Shown here piece after piece: positions 18,074 through 28,075 of a stretch of DNA of 36,850 bases. The notes under the pieces are model-generated. The model saw only the letters and a program-made list of their open reading frames with translations. It did not search any database and was not told where the DNA came from. Position 1 is the first letter of the stretch; each line of letters starts with the position of its first letter. The translations under genes were made by a program, and so were the position numbers. The DNA comes from Hyphomicrobiales bacterium (GTDB taxonomy: Bacteria; Pseudomonadota; Alphaproteobacteria; SPJN01): assembly GCA_006844605.1 (NCBI GenBank), contig SPJN01000022.1:1-36850 (forward strand), in the 5' to 3' direction.

Positions 18074-18382
18074 TTAGAGCTTAATTTCAACATCAACACC
18101 GGCAGCAAGGTCGAGCTTCATCAGCGCATCAACCGTCTGTGGTGTTGGATCCAAAATGTCGAGCATACGTTTATGAGTACGCACCTCAAACTGTTCGCGA
18201 CTTTTCTTGTCGATATGCGGCCCGCGTAGAACAGTGAACTTTTCAATCTTTGTCGGCAAAGGGATGGGACCACGCACGCGTGCGCCTGTCCGTTTTGCCG
18301 TGTTCACGATCTCGCCGGTCGACGCATCAAGAACCCGATGATCGAACGCCTTTAGGCGGATCCGGATATTTTGACTTTCCAT
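18074..18382 (-). CDS. rpsJ: 30S ribosomal protein S10 (uS10), also NusE
   Basis: 102 residues: [73 protein letters not shown]10 acts in the 30S head and, as NusE, bridges NusG/NusB antitermination complexes. A clear AAGGA ribosome-binding site precedes the ATG. It begins the S10 gene block, 67 bases after tufA across a strong hairpin. Confidence 0.98.
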   Translation of the reverse strand: MESQNIRIRLKAFDHRVLDASTGEIVNTAKRTGARVRGPIPLPTKIEKFTVLRGPHIDKKSREQFEVRTHKRMLDILDPTPQTVDALMKLDLAAGVDVEIKL

Positions 18383-18414
18383 CGACTACATTCCTTATCG
18401 TTAAAAGCAAATGA

Positions 18415-18440
18415 CGTGCTGCCCATGAGCAGGCAGCACG
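18415..18440 (-). terminator. Terminator-like hairpin between tufA and rpsJ
   Basis: Perfect 9-bp stem CGTGCTGCC/GGCAGCACG with an eight-base loop, ten bases after the tufA stop. The downstream TCATTTGCTTTTAAC has only an interrupted T-run, so it should terminate partially or mark the mRNA 3' end of str-operon transcripts. No promoter is obvious between it and rpsJ, so S10-operon transcription must read through or start inside tufA. Confidence 0.6.
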
Positions 18441-18449
18441 CCGTGTTGA

Positions 18450-19640
18450 TTATTCTACGATAGCGGAGACGACGCCGGCACCAACGGTGCGGCCGCCTTC
18501 ACGGATCGCGAAGCGAAGACCTTCGTCCATGGCGATCGGGCAAATCAGCTCGACATCCATAGCGATGTTATCGCCGGGCATAACCATCTCGGTCCCTTCG
18601 GGAAGGGACACAACACCGGTCACATCAGTTGTACGGAAGTAGAACTGCGGACGGTAGTTGGTGAAGAACGGTGTATGACGGCCACCTTCATCCTTGGTAA
18701 GGATGTAGGCTTCTGCCTTGAACTTCGTATGCGGGGTAATGGAACCGGGCTTGGCCAGAACCTGACCGCGCTCAACTTCATCACGCTTCGTACCGCGCAG
18801 AAGAATACCAACATTGTCACCTGCTTCACCGCGATCAAGCAGCTTGCGGAACATTTCAACGCCGGTAACCGTTGTTGTGGTTGTGTCTTTGATGCCGATG
18901 ATTTCAATTTCATCACCAACAAGAATAACACCACGTTCAACACGCCCGGTCACAACCGTACCACGACCAGAGATGGAGAACACATCTTCGATCGGCATCA
19001 GGAAGTCACCATCAACAGCACGTTCGGGCTGCGGGATATACGCATCAACTTCGGCCATCAGCGCAAGGATCTTTTCCTTGCCGATGTTGTCGTCGCGGCT
19101 TTCCAAAGCGGCAAGCGCGGAGCCTGACACGATCGGGATATCATCGCCGGGGAATTCATATTCGCTCAACAGTTCACGAACTTCCATCTCAACAAGCTCA
19201 AGAAGCTCTTCATCGTCAACCTGGTCAACCTTGTTCAGGAACACCACAAGTGCGGGCACACCAACCTGGCGGGCAAGCAGGATATGCTCACGCGTCTGGG
19301 GCATGGGGCCATCAGCAGCGGAACATACCAGAATGGCACCATCCATCTGCGCAGCACCGGTGATCATGTTCTTCACATAGTCAGCATGGCCGGGGCAATC
19401 AACGTGCGCATAGTGACGGTTGTCCGTCTCATACTCAACGTGAGCCGTGGAGATCGTGATACCGCGTTCACGCTCTTCAGGGGCCTTGTCAATATCTGCA
19501 TAATCAGAAAACTCGGCGCCGCCAATCTCTGCAAGCGTCTTTGTAATCGCAGCCGTCAACGTCGTCTTACCATGGTCAACATGACCAATCGTGCCGATGT
19601 TACAATGCGGCTTCGTCCTCTCAAATTTCTCTTTCGACAT
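18450..19640 (-). CDS. tufA: Elongation factor Tu (copy A)
   Basis: 396-residue GTPase that delivers aminoacyl-tRNA to the ribosome. P-loop GHVDHGKT at 19-26, DCPGHADYV (G3), NKVD (G4) and SAL (G5) are intact, with domain 2 ([21 protein letters not shown]-like, observed [11 protein letters not shown]) and domain 3 ([23 protein letters not shown]) complete. Last gene of the str operon, 66 bases after fusA. Its final 127 bases are identical to the second tuf copy at the right window edge. Confidence 0.99.
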   Translation of the reverse strand: MSKEKFERTKPHCNIGTIGHVDHGKTTLTAAITKTLAEIGGAEFSDYADIDKAPEERERGITISTAHVEYETDNRHYAHVDCPGHADYVKNMITGAAQMDGAILVCSAADGPMPQTREHILLARQVGVPALVVFLNKVDQVDDEELLELVEMEVRELLSEYEFPGDDIPIVSGSALAALESRDDNIGKEKILALMAEVDAYIPQPERAVDGDFLMPIEDVFSISGRGTVVTGRVERGVILVGDEIEIIGIKDTTTTTVTGVEMFRKLLDRGEAGDNVGILLRGTKRDEVERGQVLAKPGSITPHTKFKAEAYILTKDEGGRHTPFFTNYRPQFYFRTTDVTGVVSLPEGTEMVMPGDNIAMDVELICPIAMDEGLRFAIREGGRTVGAGVVSAIVE

Positions 19641-19706
19641 GATCGTCTCCTTCGAAGAAACCTTTGTGTCTAACTCTTATCGCAAGCGATGGTTCAATTT
19701 CGGTCG

Positions 19707-21785
19707 TTACGCCATTTTGGCGACGACTTCCTCCTGCACCGCGCGCGGAACTTTCTCGTAATGATCAAAGTGCATGGTGTACTGCGCACGACCCTGGCTC
19801 ATTGAGCGAAGATTGTTCACATAACCAAACATGTTGGCCAAAGGCACCATGGCACCGATCACCTGCGCGTTGCCGCGCTGTTCGGTACCGGTCACCTGAC
19901 CGCGCCGTGAGTTCAGGTCGCCGATAACGTCACCCATGTAATCTTCAGGGGTAACAACTTCGACCCTCATAATCGGCTCAAGCAGTTGGGCGCCCGCTTC
20001 ATCCGCAAGTTCGCGGAAGGCGGCACGACCGGCGATTTCAAATGCCATAACTGATGAGTCAACATCATGATAAGCACCGTCAACCAGCGTGATTTTGTAG
20101 TCGATGACAGGGAAGCCAGCCAGCACACCAGATTTGGCAACACTTGCGATACCCTTTTCAACGCCAGGGATGTATTCCCGCGGCACTGAGCCACCAACGA
20201 TGGCGCTTTCGAACAATTCGCCTGTACCGGGCTCTTGCGGTTCAAGATCCAGAATAACGCGGGCGAATTGACCGGAACCACCGGACTGTTTCTTATGGGT
20301 GTAGTCAACGCGGGTCGCACGAGCGAATGTTTCGCGATAAGCAACCTGCGGTGCACCGACATTCGCTTCGACCTTAAACTCACGCTTCAGGCGATCAACG
20401 ATAATGTCTAGATGCAATTCACCCATACCGGCAATCACAGTCTGACCTGATTCTTCGTCGGTTGCGACGCGGAATGAGGGATCTTCCTGTGCCAAGCGAG
20501 ACAGGGCAAGGCCCAGCTTTTCTTGGTCGCCTTTGGTCTTCGGCTCAATGGCAATTTCGATCACGGGATCGGGGAATTCCATGCGCTCAAGAATAACCGG
20601 ATTGGTAGCAACGCAAAGCGTATCACCAGTTGTGGTATTCTTCAGACCAGCGATAGCAACAATGTCACCGGCGCGGGCTTCTTTAATGTCTTCACGTGAA
20701 TTGGCATGCATTTGCAGCATACGGCCAACACGTTCGCGATTGTCTTTAACAGAGTTCATGACCGATGTGCCGGTTTCAAGAACACCTGAATAGACGCGGG
20801 CGAAGGTCAAAGAACCAACAAACGGGTCATTCATGATCTTGAAGGCCAAAGCAGCGAACGGCTCGTCATCTGATGACTTACGCTCAATCGCTTTTTCTTC
20901 ATCGTCCATGTCCACGCCCTTAATGGACGGCACATCGAGCGGTGACGGCATGTAGTCAAGAACGGCGTCCAAAAGCGGCTGCACACCCTTGTTCTTAAAG
21001 GCAGTACCGCAAAGAACCGGCACAAAAGCGCCTTCCAGCGTACCGCGACGGATCAGATCCTTCAGCGCATCTTCGGCAGGCTCTTCGCCTTCAAGATAGG
21101 CTTCCATCGCATCATCATCAATCTCAACAGCTGTTTCGATCAAAGTGGCGCGATATTCTTCGGCCTTTTCCTTCAGCTCGTCACGAATGTCACGGTACTC
21201 ATATTCAGCACCCAAACCTTCGTCCAACCAAACGATTTCCTGCATCTTCAAAAGGTCAACACACCCTTCGAATTCAGCTTCGGAACCGATGGGCAATTGC
21301 AACACGCAGGGCTTTGAACCCAGGCGGTCAACAATCATGTCAACGCAGCGATAGAAGTCAGCGCCGGTACGGTCCATCTTGTTAATGAAACACATACGGG
21401 GCACGCCATACTTGTCAGCCTGACGCCATACTGTTTCGGATTGCGGCTCAACGCCAGCAACTGAGTCAAACACGGCAACCGCGCCATCAAGCACACGCAA
21501 GGAACGTTCCACCTCAATGGTGAAGTCCACGTGACCGGGCGTGTCAATGATGTTGATACGGCAGTCTTTCCAGAAGCAAGTCGTTGCAGCGGAGGTAATG
21601 GTGATACCACGCTCCTGCTCTTGCTCCATCCAGTCCATGGTGGCGGCGCCATCATGAACTTCACCGATTTTGTGGCTTACGCCCGTATAGTAAAGAATAC
21701 GCTCGGTCGTAGTAGTTTTACCGGCGTCAATATGGGCCATAATGCCAATATTGCGATACTTATCGAGGGGGGTTGTGCGTGCCAT
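19707..21785 (-). CDS. fusA: Elongation factor G
   Basis: 692-residue translocase GTPase. P-loop AHIDAGKT at 17-24, DTPGHVDFT (G3), NKMD (G4); domain IV contains the [14 protein letters not shown] and [13 protein letters not shown] segments and domain V ends [17 protein letters not shown]. Normal length, 24 bases after rpsG. Only one EF-G copy is visible here. Confidence 0.99.
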   Translation of the reverse strand: MARTTPLDKYRNIGIMAHIDAGKTTTTERILYYTGVSHKIGEVHDGAATMDWMEQEQERGITITSAATTCFWKDCRINIIDTPGHVDFTIEVERSLRVLDGAVAVFDSVAGVEPQSETVWRQADKYGVPRMCFINKMDRTGADFYRCVDMIVDRLGSKPCVLQLPIGSEAEFEGCVDLLKMQEIVWLDEGLGAEYEYRDIRDELKEKAEEYRATLIETAVEIDDDAMEAYLEGEEPAEDALKDLIRRGTLEGAFVPVLCGTAFKNKGVQPLLDAVLDYMPSPLDVPSIKGVDMDDEEKAIERKSSDDEPFAALAFKIMNDPFVGSLTFARVYSGVLETGTSVMNSVKDNRERVGRMLQMHANSREDIKEARAGDIVAIAGLKNTTTGDTLCVATNPVILERMEFPDPVIEIAIEPKTKGDQEKLGLALSRLAQEDPSFRVATDEESGQTVIAGMGELHLDIIVDRLKREFKVEANVGAPQVAYRETFARATRVDYTHKKQSGGSGQFARVILDLEPQEPGTGELFESAIVGGSVPREYIPGVEKGIASVAKSGVLAGFPVIDYKITLVDGAYHDVDSSVMAFEIAGRAAFRELADEAGAQLLEPIMRVEVVTPEDYMGDVIGDLNSRRGQVTGTEQRGNAQVIGAMVPLANMFGYVNNLRSMSQGRAQYTMHFDHYEKVPRAVQEEVVAKMA

Positions 21786-21809
21786 GATTGCTCACTCCAG
21801 ATCCGGCTG

Positions 21810-22292
<483 letters not shown>

Positions 22293-22298
22293 CTATCC

Positions 22299-22670
22299 TT
22301 ACTTCGGCCGCTTGGCGCCATATTTGGAGCGCCGCTGACGACGATCCTTGACACCCTGGGTATCGAGTACACCACGCAGAACGTGATAACGCACACCCGG
22401 CAAATCCTTCACACGACCGCCGCGCAACAGCACGACTGAGTGTTCTTGCAGGTTGTGACCTTCACCCGGAATATAACCGATCACTTCGTAGCCAGACGTC
22501 AGGCGCACTTTGGCAACCTTACGCAGCGCCGAGTTCGGCTTTTTCGGTGTTGTTGTGTACACGCGAGTGCACACGCCGCGACGCTGAGGGCATGCCTCTA
22601 GCGCGGGAACCTTGTTACGCTTGACCGGCGCTTTGCGCGGTTTGCGAATTAGCTGGTTGATCGTAGGCAT
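22299..22670 (-). CDS. rpsL: 30S ribosomal protein S12 (uS12)
   Basis: 123 residues from [25 protein letters not shown]; an open frame to 22712 adds 14 codons in the leader that are not S12-like. The decoding-centre loops [18 protein letters not shown] and [18 protein letters not shown] retain the lysines whose changes give streptomycin resistance, so the protein looks wild type. First gene of the str operon, behind a long leader and strong promoter. Confidence 0.98.
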   Translation of the reverse strand: MPTINQLIRKPRKAPVKRNKVPALEACPQRRGVCTRVYTTTPKKPNSALRKVAKVRLTSGYEVIGYIPGEGHNLQEHSVVLLRGGRVKDLPGVRYHVLRGVLDTQGVKDRRQRRSKYGAKRPK

Positions 22671-22986
22671 ATGATCTTTCCGCCTGCCGTTCGTCCTATC
22701 GGTAACGCCCAAAATGAGCTGCTTACCTTCGTTAATCTCTAGCCTTTAGGCCCATTCAGACACGCAAAAGCGCGCTTTATGAGGACCCTAAAGACGCGAA
22801 AGAGATCGTGAGGCGTGTGCCGGACAGCGTACACCCACGATCTTACATCAGAGGATCCAGTCAAGTTGTCCGTAGACTGGATCATGTCTCAGAATCTGTT
22901 GGTCGATTTGAACAACGTTTAGGTCATCTTGCTGCTACCCAGAGGTCGGGTTTGCAGGCCTATGAACTACTGCCTGTCCTTATCGG
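22671..22986 (-). promoter_or_regulatory. Long hairpin-rich 5' leader of the str operon (rpsL-rpsG-fusA-tufA)
   Basis: About 315 untranslated bases between the predicted transcription start and the rpsL ATG. In order of transcription: CAGGC/GCCTG (22955-22976), ACCC/GGGT (22938-22952), a perfect 9-bp GATCCAGTC/GACTGGATC (22854-22862 with 22875-22883, 12-base loop), AGATCGTG/CACGATCT (22803-22810 with 22836-22843), then an attenuator-like stem at 22772-22797 (one bulged base) followed by GCTTTTG. No protein frame here looks real. This is the most structured leader in the window; which ligand, if any, it senses is unknown. Confidence 0.6.
22766..22797 (-). terminator. Attenuator-like hairpin in the str leader
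   Basis: Minus-strand GCG(T)CTTTA pairs with TAAAGCGC (8 bp with a single bulged T), nine-base loop, followed by GCTTTTG. Alternative pairing with the palindrome AAAGCGCGCTTT (22767-22778) is possible. Short U-run, so weak; consistent with regulated read-through into rpsL. Confidence 0.35.
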
Positions 22987-22992
22987 TGGGGC

Positions 22993-23022
22993 GTTATAGG
23001 CCCCGGATGCCGTTCGGGTCAA
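22993..23022 (-). promoter_or_regulatory. Sigma70-type promoter of the str operon
   Basis: Minus-strand TTGACC (23017-23022), 18-base spacer, TATAAC (22993-22998); predicted start near 22986. Upstream lies a T6 tract (23037-23042) at about -51 to -56, a position where it could act as an UP-like element. Strong candidate. Confidence 0.75.
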
Positions 23023-23248
23023 CACTAATACCCCCCAAAAAACAGCGACATCTTGGCATTTAGGGGTGAATCATGCAGTTTTTCGACAAATTCGGTCTAC
23101 TGACCCCATTTTACCCTGCAAATTTGACCTTGCTGCCCTTGAAAAAGGGAGCCATCGCGTGATTGCCCCCTGATTCTTTCTGAAAAGTGCAGTCATTTCA
23201 GGGTGATTCCCCGCATCGCTGCCCATAGATTCGCGATTTCCCGCCCGT
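23023..23248. other. Non-coding spacer between ybjQ and the str promoter
   Basis: No gene seen. It contains CTGAAA/TTTCAG (23180-23201), a weak possible 3' structure for ybjQ without a T-run; CCCTT/AAGGG around 23137-23150; and the element CGCTGTTTTTTGG (minus strand, 23035-23047), which recurs in the rpoB leader. Confidence 0.4.
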
Positions 23249-23611
23249 TTAGCGAGTCGTTACCGCCGTCCCGGATGCCACAAGCATAATCATTCCGCCT
23301 TTTTGGCCGCCATTCAGTTCCTGATAATCAAGGTCCACACCGATTACAGCATCCGCGCCAAGGGCGGCAGCTTCGTTCCTAAGCTCATCAAGTACAATTT
23401 TGCGGGCATCGCGCAGGACATTTTGGGTTGCACCGCTGCGCCCCCCGACAACGTCACGTACGCTGGCAAAGAAATCTTTTAGAATATTCATGCCATAGAC
23501 GCACTCGGCAGAGATCACGTCCAGCTCTTTTTCAATTGTCACGCCGGCAACCGTATAGCCGGTTGTCAGGACCACTGCCTTGGCGCGTTCGTCGATTTCA
23601 GAGTCAGCCAA
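23249..23611 (-). CDS. YbjQ/UPF0145 family protein
   Basis: 120 residues of the YbjQ (UPF0145, DUF74-type, putative heavy-metal-binding) family. Visible hallmarks: VLTTGYTVAGVTIEKELDVISAECVYGMNILKDFFASVRDVVGGRSG, then ALGADAVIGVDLDYQEL and GMIMLVASGTAV. These proteins form pentameric rings in known structures; their cellular role is not established. The start is TTG (23611-23609) with GGGAG eight bases upstream; no ATG or GTG gives a sensible N-terminus. It is isolated between the rpoC terminator and the str promoter, so it must have its own promoter, which I could not place with confidence. Confidence 0.85.
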   Translation of the reverse strand: MADSEIDERAKAVVLTTGYTVAGVTIEKELDVISAECVYGMNILKDFFASVRDVVGGRSGATQNVLRDARKIVLDELRNEAAALGADAVIGVDLDYQELNGGQKGGMIMLVASGTAVTTR

Positions 23612-23689
23612 TTTCTATTCTCCCACTAATATTGCAGTTAATGTATTGGTGCGGCGCGAATGCCCTGCCGCGTTATCTATGCGCTCACG

Positions 23690-23718
23690 AAAAAGGGCGC
23701 AGCAATAAAGCCGCGCCC
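23690..23718 (-). terminator. Intrinsic terminator of rpoBC
   Basis: Minus-strand GGGCGCGGC/GCTGCGCCC (9 bp, one G-T pair) with a six-base loop, followed immediately by TTTTT (23690-23694). Begins about 38 bases after the rpoC stop. Textbook rho-independent terminator. Confidence 0.9.
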
Positions 23719-23756
23719 CGATTCTAGTCATTAACGGTCAGTCATCAAGGACTGGG

Positions 23757-26700
23757 TCAACCTTCGGCAGCCTCTTCGCCCTCGTTCAAAACAGAGTCGA
23801 TATCTGTTTCAACCGGGACAGCCGCGGCAGCCGCAGCGCGACGTTCATCGATCACGGCATTATCGCGATCTTTCGCAACCTTCGAGAACTGCTTCATCAT
23901 GGCACCGGTCCCCGCAGGGATCAGGCGACCAACGATCACATTCTCTTTCAGGCCGTGCAGGCTATCGACCTTACCGTTTACTGACGCTTCGGTCAGCACA
24001 CGGGTCGTTTCCTGGAACGACGCAGCAGAGATGAAGGAGCGGGTCTGCAAGCTGGCCTTGGTAATACCGAGCAGCACAGGATGTGCCTTGGCCGGCAAGC
24101 CGCCCTCAGCCAACGCCTTGTCATTGGCTTCTTCAAACTCAAGACGATCAACCTGTTCACCGATCAGCAGGGTTGAATCACCCGGATCGGTCACTTCGAC
24201 CTTCTGCATCATCTGGCTGACGATCACTTCGATATGCTTATCGTTGATCTTCACACCCTGCAGACGATAGACCTCCTGAATCTCGTTAACGAGATAGTTG
24301 GCCAATGCCTGAACACCCATAATACGCAGGATGTCGTGCGGGATGGGATTACCATCGATGATATATTCACCCTTCTGGACAAAATCACCTTCGTGAACGG
24401 CGATATGCTTGCCCTTGGGCAGAAGGTATTCGACCGGATCCGCATCTTCATCAACGGGCAGGATCTGAACGCGACGCTTGTTCTTATAGTCCTTTTCGAA
24501 GTGGATCGTGCCGTCGATTTCAGCGATGACAGCATGATCTTTCGGTTTACGGGCTTCGAACAATTCCGCAACACGCGGCAGACCACCGGTAATGTCACGG
24601 GTCTTCGCGCTTTCTGACGGGATACGCGCCAGCACGTCACCGGCGTGAACCGTTGTGCCGTCGGCAACCGACAAAATGGCGTCCACAGCCAGCGGATAAC
24701 GCGCTTCATTGCCATTGGCAAGTTTCAGCACTTCACCGTCATCATCCACAAGAACGATAGCAGGCTTCAGGTCATTACCACGCGCGGAGGCACGCCAGTC
24801 AGCGATATGCTTGGTTGCGATACCGGTGGTTTCATCCACCTCATCGCGTGCAGACACACCGTCAACAACGTCTTCCCACTTGGCCGTACCTTCACGTTCC
24901 GTGATGATCGGCATGGTATAGGGGTCCCACTCGGCCATACGCTGGCCCTTGGCAATTGCCCCACCATCTTCGATCAACAGACGTGACCCGTAAGGCACCT
25001 TATGAGAGGCGCGTTCCTGATCATGTTCGTCGATGACAACCAACAGGCAGTTACGGCTCATAACCACGAGGCGACCGGACGAATCCTTCACCACATTGGC
25101 ATGATCGATACGCAAGGTGCCTTCATGGTTTGATTCAAGGAAGGACTGTTCAGCAACCTGCGCAGTACCACCGATATGGAAGGTACGCATGGTCAGCTGT
25201 GTGCCCGGCTCACCAATGGACTGCGCAGCAATAACGCCAACCGCTTCGCCATCATTCACCGGCGTCCCGCGGGCCAAGTCACGACCATAACAGGCCGCAC
25301 ATGTCCCGGTCTTGGTTTCGCACGTCAGCACTGAACGGATATAAATACCCTGCAGCCCTGCGGTTTCGATACCATCAACACCCTTTTCGTCAATTTCCTG
25401 ACCGGCAGCGACAATCATGTCACCACTGACCGGATCAACAATATCTTTCGCCGCATGACGGCCAAGGATACGTTCACCCAATTCTTCGATCACTTCACCG
25501 CCTTCGATTACGGCTTCGACATACAGACCTTCTGAGGCACCGCAATCGAATTCCGTAATGATGCAGTCCTGCGCAACGTCAACCAAACGACGTGTCAAGT
25601 AACCTGAGTTCGCAGTTTTCAGCGCGGTGTCGGCCAGACCCTTACGGGCACCATGGGTTGAGTTAAAGTACTCAAGAACCGACAGACCTTCCTTAAAGTT
25701 GGAGATAATCGGTGTTTCAATAATCTCACCGGAAGGCTTGGCCATCAGGCCACGCATACCCGCCAGCTGCTTCATCTGTGCGGGGGAACCACGGGCCCCG
25801 GAATGGGCCATCATGTAAATTGAGTTAATGTCCTTCAAACGACCTGATTCAGGGTCGATATCTTCGGCCTGAATACGTGCCATCATTGAATCGGCAACAC
25901 GGTCTGTACATTGCGCCCAAGCATCAACAACCTTGTTGTACTTCTCACCCTGGGTGATCAGACCATCAACATATTGTTGTTCATATTCCTTGGCCAGTGT
26001 ACGAGTTTCTTCGACATATTCGACCTTCTCATCGGGCACCACCATGTCGTCCATGCCGAATGAAATACCGGCACGGCACGCGTGACCAAAGCCAAGCGCC
26101 ATGATCCGGTCACAGAAAATGACCGTGTCTTTTTGACCGCAATGGCGATAGACCGTATCGATAACCTGGGACACTTCCTTCTTGGTCAACAGACGGTTGA
26201 TCAATGAGAATGTGATCTTCGGGTTCAGCGGCAGATGCTGGGCCAGCAACATGCGGCCCGGCGTACCCTCAACAACCTCGGTCACCACGTCACCATCTTC
26301 GTTCATGAAGGTGTGGCGTGCCTTGATCTTGGCATGAAGGGTAACTGTCCCCTCTTGCAAGGCGTGCTCAATCTCACCAACGGAACCGAACACCATGCCT
26401 TCGCCCGGCTCGTTCGGTTTTTCCATCGTGATGTAGTAAAGGCCCAAAATGATGTCCTGGCTGGGCACAATAATCGGCTTACCATTTGCAGGTGCCAGAA
26501 TATTGTTGGTGGACATCATCAGCACACGTGCTTCAAGCCGCGCTTCAAGCGACAGCGGCACATGGACAGCCATTTGGTCACCGTCAAAGTCAGCATTAAA
26601 CGCTGTACAGACCAAAGGATGCAGGCGAATGGCCTTACCCTCAATCAACACAGGTTCAAACGCCTGAATGCCAAGGCGATGCAATGTGGGCGCACGGTTC

Positions 26701-27974
26701 AACATCACCGGATGTTCACGGATCACCTCATCAAGAATATCCCAGACTTCGGGACGTTCTTTTTCCACCAGCTTTTTCGCCTGCTTCACGGTAGAGGCAA
26801 GCCCCATCGCTTCTAGGCGGGCATAAATGAACGGTTTGAATAGCTCTAGCGCCATTTTCTTGGGCAGACCGCACTGATGCAACATCAGCTCAGGGCCAAC
26901 CACGATCACGGAACGACCGGAATAGTCAACACGCTTACCAAGCAGATTCTGACGGAAGCGGCCTTGCTTACCCTTCAGCATATCTGACAGTGATTTTAGC
27001 GGACGCTTGTTTGCGCCGGTTATGGTACGACCACGACGACCATTGTCGAACAGCGCATCAACAGATTCCTGCAACATACGCTTTTCATTACGGATAATAA
27101 TATCCGGCGCACGCAGCTCCATCAAACGCTTCAAACGGTTATTACGGTTGATCACGCGACGATACAGATCATTCAAATCAGACGTAGCGAAACGACCACC
27201 ATCCAGCGGCACCAAGGGGCGCAGTTCCGGCGGAATAACCGGCACGATGGTCATGATCATCCATTCAGGACGGTTGCCTGATTCAAGGAAGGCATCAATC
27301 AGCTTCAGGCGCTTGACCAATTTCTTGGGCTTCAGCTCTGACTTGGTGTGACGCAATTCTTCACGAACCAGCTCACGCTCTTTCGCAAGATCGATTGTCA
27401 TCAGCATATCGCGGATGGCTTCGGCACCGATACCGGCGGTGAAGCTGTCTTCGCCATATTCATCCTGCGCGTCATAGAACTCTTCTTCAGTAAGAAGCTG
27501 GCGTTCCTTCAGCGGGGTCAGGCCCGGCTCCTGCACGATGAAGCTTTCGAAATAGAGCACACGCTCAATATCTTTCAGCGTCATGTCGAGCAACAGACCG
27601 ATACGGCTGGGCAGTGATTTCAAGAACCAGATATGCGCAACAGGCGCGGCCAGTTCGATATGGCCCATGCGTTCACGGCGTACTTTTGACAAGGTGACTT
27701 CAACGCCGCACTTTTCGCAGACGATGCCCTTGTACTTCATACGCTTATATTTGCCGCACAAACATTCATAGTCCTTCATCGGACCAAAAATGCGAGAGCA
27801 GAACAGCCCGTCACGTTCAGGCTTGAACGTACGGTAGTTGATGGTCTCCGGCTTTTTGATTTCACCATAGGACCATGACAGGATTTTCTCTGGGCTGGCC
27901 AAAGAAATCCGGATGGAATCAAATGTATCGCGCTTTTCGGCGGGCGAGAAGATGTTGGTGACGTCGTTATTCAT
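23757..27974 (-). CDS. rpoC: DNA-directed RNA polymerase subunit beta'
   Basis: 1405 residues. N-terminal zinc ribbon with C71, C73, C86 and C89; catalytic magnesium site NADFDGDQ with D462, D464 and D466; switch and bridge-helix/trigger-loop regions ([20 protein letters not shown], and [21 protein letters not shown] for the trigger loop); second zinc site using the cysteines of EFDCGAS and [15 protein letters not shown]. The C-terminal tail is acidic. Length and insertions fit alphaproteobacteria. AAGGAG lies just upstream. Follows rpoB after a 101-base gap with a strong hairpin. Confidence 0.99.
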   Translation of the reverse strand: MNNDVTNIFSPAEKRDTFDSIRISLASPEKILSWSYGEIKKPETINYRTFKPERDGLFCSRIFGPMKDYECLCGKYKRMKYKGIVCEKCGVEVTLSKVRRERMGHIELAAPVAHIWFLKSLPSRIGLLLDMTLKDIERVLYFESFIVQEPGLTPLKERQLLTEEEFYDAQDEYGEDSFTAGIGAEAIRDMLMTIDLAKERELVREELRHTKSELKPKKLVKRLKLIDAFLESGNRPEWMIMTIVPVIPPELRPLVPLDGGRFATSDLNDLYRRVINRNNRLKRLMELRAPDIIIRNEKRMLQESVDALFDNGRRGRTITGANKRPLKSLSDMLKGKQGRFRQNLLGKRVDYSGRSVIVVGPELMLHQCGLPKKMALELFKPFIYARLEAMGLASTVKQAKKLVEKERPEVWDILDEVIREHPVMLNRAPTLHRLGIQAFEPVLIEGKAIRLHPLVCTAFNADFDGDQMAVHVPLSLEARLEARVLMMSTNNILAPANGKPIIVPSQDIILGLYYITMEKPNEPGEGMVFGSVGEIEHALQEGTVTLHAKIKARHTFMNEDGDVVTEVVEGTPGRMLLAQHLPLNPKITFSLINRLLTKKEVSQVIDTVYRHCGQKDTVIFCDRIMALGFGHACRAGISFGMDDMVVPDEKVEYVEETRTLAKEYEQQYVDGLITQGEKYNKVVDAWAQCTDRVADSMMARIQAEDIDPESGRLKDINSIYMMAHSGARGSPAQMKQLAGMRGLMAKPSGEIIETPIISNFKEGLSVLEYFNSTHGARKGLADTALKTANSGYLTRRLVDVAQDCIITEFDCGASEGLYVEAVIEGGEVIEELGERILGRHAAKDIVDPVSGDMIVAAGQEIDEKGVDGIETAGLQGIYIRSVLTCETKTGTCAACYGRDLARGTPVNDGEAVGVIAAQSIGEPGTQLTMRTFHIGGTAQVAEQSFLESNHEGTLRIDHANVVKDSSGRLVVMSRNCLLVVIDEHDQERASHKVPYGSRLLIEDGGAIAKGQRMAEWDPYTMPIITEREGTAKWEDVVDGVSARDEVDETTGIATKHIADWRASARGNDLKPAIVLVDDDGEVLKLANGNEARYPLAVDAILSVADGTTVHAGDVLARIPSESAKTRDITGGLPRVAELFEARKPKDHAVIAEIDGTIHFEKDYKNKRRVQILPVDEDADPVEYLLPKGKHIAVHEGDFVQKGEYIIDGNPIPHDILRIMGVQALANYLVNEIQEVYRLQGVKINDKHIEVIVSQMMQKVEVTDPGDSTLLIGEQVDRLEFEEANDKALAEGGLPAKAHPVLLGITKASLQTRSFISAASFQETTRVLTEASVNGKVDSLHGLKENVIVGRLIPAGTGAMMKQFSKVAKDRDNAVIDERRAAAAAAVPVETDIDSVLNEGEEAAEG

Positions 27975-28033
27975 CCTCTTTTCGCTCCTTCAAAATTGCC
28001 TGTTTCAGGCGGAAAATAATCAGCTCAATGGAT

Positions 28034-28063
28034 CGATCCGCCCGCCTGTTGGTAGGCGGATCG
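28034..28063 (-). promoter_or_regulatory. Strong hairpin in the rpoB-rpoC gap
   Basis: Perfect 9-bp stem CGATCCGCC/GGCGGATCG with a 12-base loop, starting 12 bases after the rpoB stop. The loop plus stem can also pair in a shifted register through CGCCT/AGGCG. No T-run follows on the transcribed strand, so it is not a terminator; a ribonuclease processing site or stabiliser that separates rpoB and rpoC messages is plausible. A second small stem GCCTG/CAGGC lies closer to rpoC. Confidence 0.55.
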
Positions 28064-28075
28064 TTTTGGCAATGC

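Noticed and set aside
22854-22883. Perfect inverted repeat as a possible transposon end or regulator operator
   Set aside because: No transposase, target duplication or second copy nearby; its place inside a leader with other stems makes RNA structure the simpler reading.
22808-22999. 63-codon plus-strand frame in the str leader
   Set aside because: Antisense to a strong promoter and leader, interrupted by inverted repeats that explain its sequence better than coding does; no family resemblance.
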